Part shown: positions 1 to 11,041 of the stretch, piece after piece
Numbering within the stretch: position 1 is the stretch's first letter
Layout of the letters: the number at the start of each line of letters is the position of its first letter
Origin: Takakia lepidozioides
Taxonomy: Eukaryota; Streptophyta; Takakiopsida; Takakiales; Takakiaceae
Direction: 5' to 3'
Assembly (NCBI GenBank): GCA_030704615.1
Contig: CM060731.1
Span: 19,530,001 to 19,594,000, forward strand
DNA: 64,000 nt
Notes under the pieces: model-generated
Databases searched by the model: none
The model's input: the letters and a program-made list of their open reading frames with translations, nothing else
What the model was told of the DNA's origin: nothing
Translations under genes and position numbers: made by a program

Positions 1-480
1 CATGCCTCTGCACAAATCATGCATTCATCTTTGCCCTTGCTGCTAGCAGCTGACAATGACAACCTAGGAAACACCCAATCACACTAGTTCCTATGTTGAA
101 TTGCGTCTGCTACTCTTTGTCATCTAATAGGCATTCAACTTTTTGCCTTGGTTGTTCCACCATTCACTGGGGTCAACAAAGTATTCATTCCACACCTTCT
201 CCTCATCTCTGTTATCTGTTTTGGATACTTTCCTGCTGCCACATCGGCAGTTACTTGTCATAGTCATTTCAAACCACCACAGATCCTCCCAACGAGCTAA
301 CTTACAGAATTCAATATGCATCTCAGGGCCGAGTCTAATGAGAGGGCAAAACAGGCTGAAATAGTCGAAGAAGAAGGTGCCCTCACACATTGTCCTTGAC
401 AATTCAATATGTAAAGCCGAGTCTGATGAGAGGGAAAAACAGGCTGAAATAGGTCGAAGAAGAAGGTGCCCTCACCACAT
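1..480 (-). pseudogene. 5' part of a PDF-PPR family copy, running off the left edge
   Basis: Read on the minus strand, this segment matches the 5' module of the PPR family seen intact at 6.6-7.6 kb. It includes the first half of an OSB-type PDF motif near 124-200 (WNEYF, DPSEWW, then NNQGKK), followed by a GT donor and the start of the intron. Positions 1-95 are nearly identical to 35431-35520, the same intron of the minus-strand copy at 32.5-36.2 kb. The rest of this copy would lie beyond position 1. Frame breaks and the fused upstream segment suggest decay, but the PDF half itself is readable. Confidence 0.6.
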
Positions 481-982
481 TCTCCAAGGCCTCCATACCA
501 CGCCCCTGCTGTGCACACCCTGCAAGCATCGTGTTCCACGTGATGAAAGATCGTTGAGGCATTCTGTTGAACACTTGGTGAGCATCCATGATGCTCCCGC
601 ACATAACATACATGTTGACAAGGTGTTGACTAGAAAAATATTTGGCGTGCACTTTGGATAATGTGAGTGTGCACCTGCTTTCTAGCTTCACTTGGCCTTT
701 CATCTTGATGCACTTATGCAAGAGACAGACATATGTATCTGAATCTGCTGAAATGCCTCCTTGGTTTAAAGTCAGTAGAGCCTCTTTCAGTCTGCCTGCC
801 TCACAAAGCATCTTCACATGCCCATAAGTGCCAGAAGAGGCATTGTGGACTCCCTCTCTTGATCCTCTTCCAGAAGTTGTGGTCATGGTTGAGGTGCCTG
901 ACTTTATCAACTGTGCCGCTGCAGCTGCTGCCTTTGGCGATGCAACCATGCACCTCTTTGCATCTGGTAATCTGACAGGCAT
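480..982 (-). pseudogene. PPR N-terminal fragment, decayed
   Basis: A minus-strand reading frame contains the family's N-terminal linker (IKSGTSTMTT, then GVHNASSGT), the first degenerate PPR units and the motif NRMPQRSFITWNTM. It then runs directly into the family's 5' module. The middle and C-terminal PPR parts are absent at this point, so this is a truncated tandem unit and not a gene. Compared with the copy at 7.8-8.3 kb it has lost the block around KGLEAGKQVH. Confidence 0.6.
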
Positions 983-989
983 TCACTTG

Positions 990-2572
990 GTACAATTTAG
1001 CTCTGAAGATGTCGCCATGTGGACCTCTTTCCCCTTTTCCAAAGCTGCCAGGGCAGTGTTCAGATTGACATTTGGTACAATTCCAGCTTTGATGATATCC
1101 CCATGCACCTCTTTGCCTTCTCCAGGCCAGCTGCTAGGCTTGCACAAGCATTGCAAATGCACACAAACATGATGTGCTTCCATTGCTCATAGGTCTCCAA
1201 AGCCTCCATTCCACATCCTTGCTGTGCATACCCTGCAAGCACATCATATCGCACTCCACGACACCACATGTCGTTCAGCCATAGTGTCAAACACTCCCTT
1301 TGCATCCTAGATGCACCCACATTTTGCAAACATGTTCACCAGGGTATTGTTCAGAATGTCATCTGGTACAATTCCAGCTCTGAAGATGTCGCCATGCACA
1401 TCTTTCCCCATTTCCAAAGCTGCCAGGGCAGTGTTCAGATTGACATTTGGCACAATTCCAGCTTTGATGATATCCCCATGCACCTCTTGCCCTTTTCTAG
1501 GGCTGCCAGGCTTGCACAAGCATTGCAAATGCACACAAACATGATGTGCTTCCCCCATCATTTGCTCATAGCTCTCCAAAGCCTCCATCCCACTTTCCTA
1601 CCGTGCATACCCTGCAAGCATCACACTCCACGACACCACATCTCGTTCAGCCATAGTGTCGAACACTCCCTTTGCATCCTAGATGCACCCACATTTTGCA
1701 AACATGTTTACCAGGGTATTGTTCAGAATGACATCTGGTACAATTCCAACTCTGAAGATGTCGCCATGGACCTCTTTTCTCTTTTCCAAAGCTGCTAGGG
1801 CAGTGTTCAGATTGACATTTGGCACAATTCCAGCTTTGATGATATCCCCATGCACCTCTTGCCCTTCTCCAAGGCTGCCAGGCTTGCACAAGCATTGCAA
1901 ATGCACACAAACCTGATGTGCTTCCCCCATCATTTGCTCATAGGTCTCCAAACCCTCCATCCCACGTCCCTGCCGTGCATACCTTGTAAGCATCGCACTC
2001 CGTGACACCACATCTCGTTCAGCCATAGTGTCAAACACTCCCTTTGCATCCTAGATCCTAGATCCCTTTGCACCCACATTTTGCAAACATGTCCACCAAG
2101 GTATGGTTCAGAATGACATTTGGTACAATTCCAGCTCTGAAGATGTCGCCATGGACCTCTTTCCCCTTTTCCAGAGCTGCCAGGGCAGTGTTCATAATGA
2201 CATTTGGTACAATTCCACTTTGATGATACCCCATGCACCGCTTCGCCCTTGTCCAGGGCTCAATGCACCCACATTTTGCATACATGTCCACCAGGATATG
2301 GTTCAGAATGACATTTGGTACAATTCCAGCTTTGAAGATGTCGCCATGGACCTCTTTCCCCTTTTTCCAGAGCTGCCAGGGCAGTGTTCATAATGACATT
2401 TGGTACAATTCCAGCTTTGACAATACCCCATGCACCTCTTTGCCCTCGTCCAGGCTCGATGCACCACATTTCGCATACATGTCCACCAGGGTATGGTTCA
2501 GACTGACATTTGGTACAATTCCAGCTCTGAAGCCAAGACAGATTTCAAGCACTAAGATTACATATAATTCCA
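990..2572 (-). pseudogene. Degenerate array of internal PPR units
   Basis: The minus strand carries repeated fragments of the family's internal P-L-S units (for example VHGDIIKAGIVPNV, LVNMFAKCGCI, ALETYEQMMGE), broken by stops and frameshifts roughly every unit. Two units start at 1311 and 1683, 372 bp apart. The distal part holds three 195-bp tandem units. There is no E, E+ or DYW domain. In minus-strand order this block precedes N-terminal and 5' modules, the reverse of gene order, so it reflects repeated partial duplication and not one eroded gene. Confidence 0.65.
2074..2572 (-). repeat. 195-bp tandem repeat inside the PPR pseudogene array
   Basis: The phrase CCACATTT(T/C)GCA followed by ACATGTCCACCA recurs at 2074, 2269 and 2464, a constant period of 195 bp. 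Each unit is part of one PPR triplet, and 195 is a multiple of three. The third unit is cut at about 2535, where the sequence switches to a plus-strand PPR fragment. Confidence 0.7.
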
Positions 2573-3096
2573 TGTGGATCTAGAGCTACAAGAAACCTGC
2601 ATGCGTAGATGGTCAACTAAAGGCAGCAGCTGCAGCGGCATAGTTGATAAAATCAGGCACCTCAACCATGACCACAACCTCTAGAAGAGGATCAAGAGAG
2701 GGAGTCCACAATGCCTCTTCTGGCACTTCTGGACATGTTAAGATGCTTTGTGAGGCAGGCAGACTGAAAGAGGCTCTACAGACTTTAAACCAAGGAGGCA
2801 TTTCACCATGGCGACATGGTCAGAGTTGCAGTCGTACCAAATGTCATTCTGAACAATACGGGTCCTCGTGGACATATATGAAGGGAGTGTTCAACAGTAT
2901 GGCTGAACAAGATGTGGTGTCGTGGAGTGCGATGATTGCAGGATATGCAGAGCAAGGGCGCGGGATGGAGGCTTTGGAGACCTATGAGCCAATGACGTGC
3001 GGAGGGGGTGAAGCCCAACCACATTACGTTTGTTTTCATTTGCAATGCGTGTGCAAGCCTGGCAGCCCTGGAAAAGTGCCAAGAGGTCCATGGTGA
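2535..3096 (+). pseudogene. PDF second half plus PPR N-terminus, inverted fragment
   Basis: A plus-strand fragment begins with a degraded second half of the PDF motif (ITYNSMWI, stop, SYKKPACVDGQL), followed by the family N-terminal linker and part of the first PPR block (GHVKMLCEAGRLKEALQTLNQ). It then jumps to an internal unit (VVSWSAMIAGYAEQGRGMEAL). It shows that the PDF half and the PPR start were already joined in an ancestral copy. It ends where the next minus-strand fragment begins. Confidence 0.6.
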
Positions 3097-3390
3097 TTTC
3101 CCCTTTTCCAGAGCTCCCAGGCTTGCACACGCATTGCAAATACAAACAAATGTGAATTTCACCCCTTCGCCCATCATTTGCTCATAGGTCTCCAAAGCCT
3201 CCATCCCGCACCCTTGCTGTGCATATCTTGCAATCATCACACACCACGACACCACATCACGTTCAGCCATACTGTCAACCACTCCATTTGCATCCTCGAT
3301 GCACCCACATTTGACATACATGTCCACTAGGGCAGTGTTCAGAATGACATCGAAAACAATTCCAGATTTGATAATGGTCCATGGTGACAT
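3097..3390 (-). pseudogene. Internal PPR unit fragment, minus strand
   Basis: About one PPR triplet reads on the minus strand (LVDMYVKCGCIEDANGVVDSMAERDVVSW, then YEQMMGEGVKFTFVCICNACASL), abutting plus-strand PPR fragments on both sides. The alternating orientation over a few hundred bases makes this an inverted-repeat patchwork able to form long stems with its neighbours. Confidence 0.6.
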
Positions 3391-3784
3391 CGGTCAAAGC
3401 TGGAATTGCACCAGATGTCATTCTGAACACTGCCTTGACCTGGACATGTATGCCAAATGTGGATGCATTGAGGATGCAAAGGGAGTTTTCGACACTATGG
3501 CTAAACAAGATGTGGTGTTGTGGAGTGCGATGCTTGCAGGGTATACACAACAGGGACGTGGGATGGAGGCTGTGGAGACCTATGATCCAATGATGGGGGA
3601 GGGGGTGAAGCCCGGCCACTTTGTGTGCATTTGCAATGCTTGTGCAAGCCTGGCAGCCCTGGACAAGGGCAAAGAGGTGCATGGGGATATCATCAAAGCT
3701 GGAATTGTACCAAATGTCATTCTGAACACTGCCCTAGCAGCTCTGGAAAAGGGGAAAGAGGTCCGTGCAGCTGAGCAGGCATAG
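3390..3784 (+). pseudogene. Internal PPR unit fragment, plus strand
   Basis: A plus-strand reading frame of about one triplet (LDMYAKCGCIEDAKGVFDTMAKQDVV, then GDIIKAGIVPNVILNTALAALEKGKEV) ends at a stop at 3782. Sequence after it (3785-3900) is upstream-flank sequence that recurs near 36.32-36.71 kb. Confidence 0.6.
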
Positions 3785-3853
3785 ATTGAAACACGGTTTG
3801 CTAAGACCGAGCTGACTCTCCCAAGAACCTTGTAAACATAATTAGGAAGAATA

Positions 3854-4770
3854 TCAAATCATGGTGCTAACAGGAGCCAAGAGCCCATATGTGGAGGATG
3901 GACAAACTTCTTCACATTGTACATTAAGACCACACCTTGCGATTGCGGTTGTACATATGAATGACATATGATACAATTCCAGCTTTGGCGATGTCACCAC
4001 GGACCTCTTTCCCCTTTTCCAGAGCTCCCAGGCTTGCACACGCATTGCAAACACAAACAAATGTGATGTGGTTGGGCTTCACCCCTTCGCATAGAATTTG
4101 ATCATAGGTCTCAAAAACATTCCTACCACACCCATGCTTGGTAAATCCTGCCAACATTATATTCCACGTGATCAAGATCGTTGAGGCATTCTGTTGAATG
4201 CTTGGTGAGCATCCATGATGCTCCCGTCCTTAACGTACATGTTGACAAGGGTGTTGAGTAGAAAAACATTTGGCGTGAATCCACTTTGGATAATGTGCAT
4301 GTGCACCTGCTTTCCAGCTTCCAGACCTTTCATCTTGATGCACTTAAGCAAGAGACAGACATAGGTATCTGAATCTGCTGAAATACCTCCTTGGTTTGAA
4401 GTCTGTAGAGCCTCTGTCAGTCTTCCTGCCTCACAAAGCATCTTCACATGCGCAGAAGTGCCAGAAGAGGCATTGTGGACTCCCTCTCTTGATCCTCTTT
4501 CAGAAGCTGCGGTCATCGTTGAGGTGAGCATTCCAGAGCTTATCCTCGTCTCTCTTATCTGTTTTTCGATTCTTTCTTTTTGCCACATTGGCAGTAACAT
4601 GTCAAAATCACTCCCAAACCACCATAGATCCACCAACGAGCTAACTTGCAAAGTTCAACATCAAAATTTAGGACGACTCTGATAACAGGCATCTCAGAGC
4701 CGAGTCCGATGAGAGGCAAAACAGGCTGAAAATAGGTCGAAGAAGAAGGTGCCCTCACCACATTGCGTGA
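3854..4770 (-). pseudogene. PPR copy: 5' module, N-terminus and first internal units
   Basis: The minus strand reads the 5' module (VVRAPSSSTYF, ELCKLARW) from about 4770, then jumps without any PDF half into the N-terminal linker and first PPR block (4172-4540; KGLEAGKQVHMHIIQSGFTPNV). It continues with an internal unit in another frame (3924-4175) and then degenerates. It is a truncated pseudogene that lost the PDF exon. Its upstream flank at 4825-5010 is shared with the 36.86-37.06 kb flank of the other minus-strand locus. Confidence 0.65.
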
Positions 4771-5010
4771 AACCCTCTGCGCTCGAGCACACGGGGGCAT
4801 CCATTCCCCGCGCTGCTTTTCGGGCATTTCGGGCAGGTTCCAAAGAAATTGTCGACGACGATGACGTGTCTACGATGACCTGGCTACGATGACGTGTCTA
4901 CGATGATGTGGCGACGAAACGTGGTGATGATGATGTGGCACTATGACACCCTATTCCTGCTCTACGCTAAACTAGCTTCCGACCTTTGGTCATTGCTAGA
5001 AATACGAGGG

Positions 5011-6535
5011 CTGTGAGAGTTTTTTTTTTTTTTTTTTTTTTTTCTTTCCTTCCGTAAGTGCAAGGATAGGGAGATGTTTGTGAGGGTATGTAGGGACTCT
5101 ATCATATTCACTACACTATCTTCTTAAATTCAGAACGCATAGACGGTAGCATATATCGCGATGAGACTAATTGCAATAGATAGATAATTTTACATATAAA
5201 ATTCAGCAGCATAGGTCAAGTGATACAAACATCAGGGTTCACATGTCCGAAAATACATAGGAATGTACGGTTCTTGATTAGTAAATGCTTCGCTAAAACG
5301 ATTAACATATGCGATATTAAGATCCAGTGGCGCTTGTATACAAAAATAGATAGCTTGTGCTCATAGTGATTACTCTCGCTAGGAAACTTTTGGAAAAGTT
5401 TTGCAATTCATCTTGTGTGAGCACAATTTGTTTCGCCATAGCATCTTTGAAAAACTATTCAACGAATGTACCCAATATTCGGTGTGAGATCCTGAACACA
5501 TTCTACCCAACTTCTCTATCATACAACCGACTTCCAATGCACCTAGCTTATCCAACCTTTTGGATTGAACTGATGCATAAATACATTTGGACAGTGTTGG
5601 GCGAATATTAAATTAACTGTACGGCATAGATATTGGCCAGGTATAGAATCTTTTTCACATTTCATATCCGCCCGTTATGCATCCAACCTGGTACCTAAAA
5701 TATTCGGGTCCGGTCTGGATACCTTGATATCTGGGTTGATATCTTGACGACTCTATATATATTGGCCCAACACAGAATATCAGTAAGATAATAAGACCAT
5801 AAGAGCTCTCTGCTCTGCACCACTCCGGGTGACAAACCGGGGTTACATCACCATGGCTCACGCTCTGGGTAGGGTTTGACTGAGCTGTGGTGTGATGGTA
5901 TTACCCATTTTGTACAGTCACCCCACTTGGGTCTTTTTATAAAGCTATACAGTGTTTTACGATGGTATTGGGTGGACTGAATTGTACCCCGAGTTATTGA
6001 CTCAAGTCAGAATCTCGTTTTGCTCTGCAAACACTGCCTTTACTGTCCATACAGTATCGAGCTTCTTCTTCCTGAGCAGAGCATCAAACTAGGATGCGCA
6101 AGGTCTTTTCCCGGGAGTTGGAAAGGTACTTGGGAGGGTTGAGACTGTGGCTGCTCAGCTGCTTCCTGCTCGTTTTCACAGACCACTCCAAAATTTCCAA
6201 ACACACACATAAGTTGGTTTAGCGCCGGTGTAAGCTTGGATGTGTTCGTATATTCTCCATTGTAGAGTCCAATGGAGCCCAAAGTGACTTGCATGAATGT
6301 TGTTGAAATCTCACTAGCACCCCTCCGTCAAGGAACTTGTCAAAATGTTGATGCCGTCGGATTTTCGGGCGCAAAGGTCTACCGTGGAACATGGAGCAGA
6401 GCTGGCATGAATTTTTGGCGGGACACCCGCACGCAAGGTGTGGCTTTCTTAATGTAAGATGTGAAGAATTTTGTCCATCCTGCAAATGGGCTCCTCCTGT
6501 TGGTATCATAATTTGGTAAATTTGCTGATGTTACA
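5011..6535. other. Intergenic, no gene recognised
   Basis: There is a poly(T) run of about 24 bases near 5020-5043, and AT-rich sequence to about 5700. The rest contains only short open frames without recognisable domains. The segment just before 6640 carries the PPR family's upstream flank in plus orientation. Confidence 0.5.
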
Positions 6536-6639
6536 AGGTACTTGGGAGGGTCAGCTTGGTCTTAGGAGGCCGTGTTTCAATCTACGGCTGCTCAGCTGCA
6601 CCGTGGTTGATGGTCGGTTGATTCCTCCATGGGTCATGA

Positions 6640-7330
6640 CACAAGGTCAAGGGCAATGTGGTGAGGGCACCTTCTTCTTTAACATATTTCTGCCTGTTTT
6701 TCCCTATTATCAGAATCGTCCTTGATTTTTCATGTTGAATTCTGCGAGTAAGCTCGTTGGGTGGATCCCTGGTTGTTTGGAGTGATTTTGACATGTTACT
6801 GCCGATGTGGCAACAGGAAAGTATCCAAAAACAGATAACAGAGACAGAGACGAGGGGAAGCTTTGGAATGCATATTTCTCCGACCCCAGTCAATGGTGGG
6901 ACCGCCGAGGCAAAAAGGTGAACGCCTGTTAGATTACAGAGAGAAGCAGACAGCAAGATGCACTGCAAAGCTTTGCTGGAAAGTGTCATCCTCTCTCTCC
7001 CCAACATATTTTAAACTCTTGGGAGCAATTCAGCAGAGGAACTAGTGTATGATAAGTAGGGTTGGGGTGTTTGTTAGAACAAATGTAGGTTGTCATTGTC
7101 AGCTGCTAGCAGCAAGGCAAGGATCTATACATGACTGGTGCAGATGCAGGGATAGCTGAAGGAGCAGGGATAGAGTGTGGGTCCAGATTCACGAAAGAGG
7201 ACCAGATTTCAAGCACAAGATTACCCATGATTCCCTGTTGAACGATAGCCACAAGAAACCTGCATGGATAGATGGTCAACTGCAAGCAGCGGCGGCACAA
7301 TTGATAAAATCAGGCACTGCTAATGAAGGC
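6640..7330 (+). CDS. First PDF-motif module upstream of the PPR gene (two exons)
   Basis: OSB-type PDF motifs are about 50-residue motifs of plant organellar single-stranded-DNA-binding proteins. Here the first half ends one exon at 6917 (KLWNAYFSDPSQWWDRRGKK). A GT donor follows at 6918 and an AG acceptor precedes 7187, and the next exon reads IHERGPDFKHKITHDSL, then KKPAWIDGQL. Joined in phase 0, the halves resemble the canonical WWDNR / PDFKHK / LW / W motif. Downstream the frame enters QLIKSG, the start of the PPR linker, and then fuses to a second 5' module. Upstream coding sequence is uncertain because no clear start codon is visible. The module may be a duplicated exon pair used in the same transcript, or a relic. 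Confidence 0.5.
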
Positions 7331-7440
7331 TTGTTCTTCAATACATTTGAGCCTGTTTTGCCTTCTTATCAGAGTCGTCCCCAATTTTTCATGTTGAATT
7401 CTGCTAGTTAGCTTGTTGGTTGATTTGGAGTGATTTTGAC

Positions 7441-10400
7441 ATGTAACTGCCAATGTGGCACCAGAAAAGTATCCAAAAACAGATAACCGAGACAAGGAGA
7501 AGCTTTGGAATGAATATTTTTCTGACCCCAGTCAATGGTGGGACAATCCAGGCAAAAAGGTGAATGCCTGTTCGATTACAGAGAGACGCATATGGAAGTC
7601 AGAATAGGAACTAGTGTGTGATAAGTAGGGTTGGGGTATTTGCTAGAACAAGTTAGGCTGTCACTGTCTTCTAGCAGCAAGGCAAGGATGTATGCATGAC
7701 TGGTGCAAAGGCAGGGATAGCTGAAGGAGCAGGGATAGAGTGTGGGTCCAGATTCATCCAAGAGGGCCCGATTTCAAGCACAAGATTACGTATGATTCCC
7801 TGTGGATCAATAGCTACAAGAAACCTGCATGGGTAGATTGCCAACTGGCAGGAGCAGTGGCAGCGGCACAGATGATAAAATCAGGCACCTCGACCATGAC
7901 CACAGCTTCCCAAAGAGGACCAAGAGAGGGAGTCCACAATGCCTCTTCTGGCACTTCTGGGCACGTGAGGATGCTCTGTGAGGCAGGGCGACTGAAAGAG
8001 GCTCTACAGACTTTAAACCAAGGAGGCATTTCAGCAGATTCAGATACTTATGTCTGTCTCTTGCGTAAGTGCATCAAGATGAAAGGCCTGGAAGCTGGAA
8101 AGCAGGTGCATGCTCACATTATCCAAAGTGGATTCAAGCCAAACGTTTTTCTACACAACACCCTCGTCAACATGTATGTTAAGTGTGGGAGCATTGTGGA
8201 TGCTCACCAAGTGTTCAACAGAATGCCTCGACGATGTTTGATCACGTGGAATATAATGATGGCAGGATTTACCAAGCATGGGTATGGTAGGAATGCTTTG
8301 GAGACATATGAGCAAATGATGCGGGAAGGGGTGAAGCCCAACCACATCACGTTTGTCTGCGTCTGCAATGCGTGTGCGAGCCTGGCAGCCCTGGAAAAGG
8401 GCAAAGAGGTCCATGGTGACCTCATCAAAGCTGGAATTGTACCAGATGTCATTCTGAACAGTACCCTTGTGGACATGTATGCCAAATGTGGGTGCATTGA
8501 GGATGCAAAGGGAGTGTTCGACAATATGGCTGAACGAAATGTGGTGTCGTGGAGTGCGATGATCGCAGGATATGTACAGCAAGGGTTTGGGATGGAGGCT
8601 TTGGAGACCTATGAGCACATGATGCGGGAAGGGGTGAAGCCTGACCGGATCATGTTTGTTTGCGTTTGCAATGCGTGTGCGAGCCTGGCAGCCCTGGAAA
8701 AGGCCAAAGAAGTCCATGGTGACATCATCAAAGCTGGAATTGTACCAAATGTTGTTCTGAACACTGCTCTGATGAACATGTATGCCAAATGTGGGAGCAT
8801 CGATGATGCAAAGCGAGTGTTTGACGATATGGCGGAACGAGATGTGGTGTCGTGGAATGCAATGATGGCAGGATATTCACAGCGGGGGTGTGGGATGGAG
8901 GCTTTGGAGACCTATGAGCAAATGATGCGTGAAGGGGTGAAGCCCGACCACATCACGTTTGTTTGTGTTTGCAATGCGTGTGCGAGCCTGGCAGCCCTGG
9001 AAATGGGCAAGGTGTTTCATGGTGACATCGTCAAAGCTGGACTTGTACCAGATGTCATTCTGAATAATAGCCTTGTGGACATGTATGCCAAATGTGGGAG
9101 CATCGAGGATGCAAAGGGAGTGTTTGACAATATGACTGAACGAGATGCAGTGTCCTGGAACACGATGATTGCAGGATATGGACAGCAGGGGCGTGGGATG
9201 GAGGCTTTGGAGACCTATGAGAAAATGATGCAGGAAGGGGTGAAGCCCAAACACATCACGTTTGTTTGTGTTTGCAATGCGTGTGCAAGCTTGGCAGCCC
9301 TGGAAAAGGGCAAGGGGGTCCATGGTGACATTGTCAAAGCTGGAATTGTACCAGATGTCATCCTGAACAGTACCCTCGTGGACATGTATGCCAAATGTGG
9401 GTGCATCGAGGATGCAAAGGGAGTGTTCGACAATATGGCTGAACGAAATGGTGTCGTCGTGGAGCGCAATGATCACAGGATATGCACAGCAGGGGCGCGG
9501 GTTGGAGGCTTTGGAGACCTATGAGCAAATGATGTGGGAAGGGGTGAAGCCTGACCACATCACGTTTGTTTGCGTTTGCAATGCGTGTGCAAGCCTGGCA
9601 GCTCTTGGAAAGGGCAAAAAGGTCCATGGTGACATCGTCAAAGCTGGAATTGTACCAGATGTCATTCTGAACAGTACCCTCGTGGACATGTATGCCAAAT
9701 GTGGGTGCATCAAGGGTGCAAAGGGAGTGTTCAAAAATATGCCTGAACGAGATGTGGTGTCCTGGAACGCAATGATCGCAGGGTATGCCCAGCATGGTTT
9801 TCATAGGGAGGCCCTGAAACTATTTGAAGAAATGCAAGAAGAAGGCTTGAAGCCGGACAGTATCACCTTTGTATGTGTTCTCTCTGCATGCAGCCATGCT
9901 GGCCTACTGGATGAAGGAACACGCTACTTTAATTCCCTGAGTCAAGAACATGGTGTCACTCCGACAGTGAAGCACTTTGGTTGCATGGTGGACCTTCTTG
10001 GACGTGCGGGGCAATTGGATGAGGCAGAGGACCTCATTAATAAATTGCCAATCAAACCAGATGCTGTGGTGTGGAAGGCCTTGCTTGGTGCCTGCAGAAT
10101 CCATGGCAATGTGGAGATGGCAGAACGCGCGGCAACATCTGTTCTCAGGTGCGATGAAAAGGATGCTGCGACTTATGTGTTGCTATCAAACATCTATGCC
10201 GCAGCTGGCAGGTGGGATGATAGTGCAAAGGTGAGAGAAATGATGAAGGTCAGAGGGGTTAGAAAGGAGCCAGGTTGCTGCTGCATAGAGGTTGGCAACA
10301 AGGTGCACACCTTTGTTGTAGATGACAAATTGCATCCCAAAATTAAGGAAGTCCATGCTGAGCTGAGAAGATTGTCTGGGCAGATGAAGGAGGCAGGGTA

Positions 10401-10677
10401 TGTGCCTGACACGCTCTTTGTATTGCATGACGTGGGGGAGGAGCAAAAGGAATTTTCTCTTTGCCACCACAGTGAGAAGTTGGCCATTGGTTTTGGGCTG
10501 ATCAGCACGGCCCCTAAGACGCCTCTCCGTCTCATCAAGAATCTTCGGGTGTGTGGTGACTGCCACACCTCCACCAAGTTCATCTCAAGGATTGTTGGCC
10601 GGGCAATTGTTGTACGGGACGCTAACCGCTTTCACCACTTTGAAGATGGGGTTTGTTCTTGTGGGGATTACTGGTGA
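7441..10677 (+). CDS. PDF motif - PPR (PLS) - E/E+ - DYW editing factor, one frameshift
   Basis: DYW-class PPR proteins bind organellar transcripts and deaminate cytidine to uridine. A first exon ends at 7559 with the PDF half LWNEYFSDPSQWWDNPGKK. After a GT-AG intron (7560-7751) a long exon starts at 7752 with IHPRGPDFKHKITYDSLW and runs without a break into PPR repeats. The PLS triplets repeat with a 303-bp period. The C-terminus has E/E+ motifs (EPGCCCIEVG), the deaminase HSE at about 10468, CGDC at about 10552 and a terminal DYW at 10666-10674. One net +1 frameshift lies at about 9448 (GAACGAAATGGTGTC instead of the repeat's GAACGAAATGTGGTG), so the frame changes from 7752-9524 to 9388-10677. 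It is a recent pseudogene or an assembly error. The true start is unknown; the first ATG in the long exon is at 7872, after the PDF half. Confidence 0.8.
8331..9640 (+). repeat. 303-bp tandem PPR triplet repeats
   Basis: The GTGAAGCC motif, encoding the VKP of each triplet, occurs at 8331, 8634, 8937, 9240 and 9544. The spacing is 303, 303, 303 and 304 bp. Each unit encodes 101 residues (GDIVKAGIVPDV, then VDMYAKCG, VVSWNAM and YEQMMREGVKP). The units are highly similar at DNA level, which implies recent unequal crossover or gene conversion. The single 304-bp spacing holds the frameshift. Confidence 0.9.
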
Positions 10678-11041
10678 AACAACATTTTTTCTGGAAAGAG
10701 GTGAGTGTCTTGCTTTACTCACTGATCTGTGTAGCTACTCAGTACATCCACCATTTCCTGAGAATATTGACAATGATATACTGTTGAGGGCATGTCCTGT
10801 GGCATATCCACAGGAGATGATAGTGGGGTCTACCCAGCATTGGTGGGGGAAGTCAGTCCAGTCCATGGAAGTTGCAACTCTTCATGTCTCCTCCACTGAT
10901 AAATATGTAAAGAAACACTCTCAATGTACAAAAGAGAATACAATTGTTGCTGTGATGCTCTCTCTCATGCTTGCTTTCAAGTATGTGAAATGAATGTTTA
11001 CATGGATATTAATACTACACATTGAGGACAGGCCTAGGCTC
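10678..11041. other. Region between PPR and flotillin genes
   Basis: The two genes converge here. Only short open frames are present and no domain is recognised. It probably holds both 3' untranslated regions, but no clear polyadenylation signal could be assigned. Confidence 0.4.

Noticed and set aside
5020-5043. Poly(T) run as the tail of a processed retrocopy
   Set aside because: No coding sequence or target-site duplication is linked to it.
8331-9640. Regularly spaced repeats as a possible CRISPR array
   Set aside because: The spacing is 303 bp and the whole unit is coding PPR sequence in a plant genome.
8151-9804. Long minus-strand frames across the PPR array
   Set aside because: They are antisense to the tandem triplets and open only because the units repeat in multiples of three.
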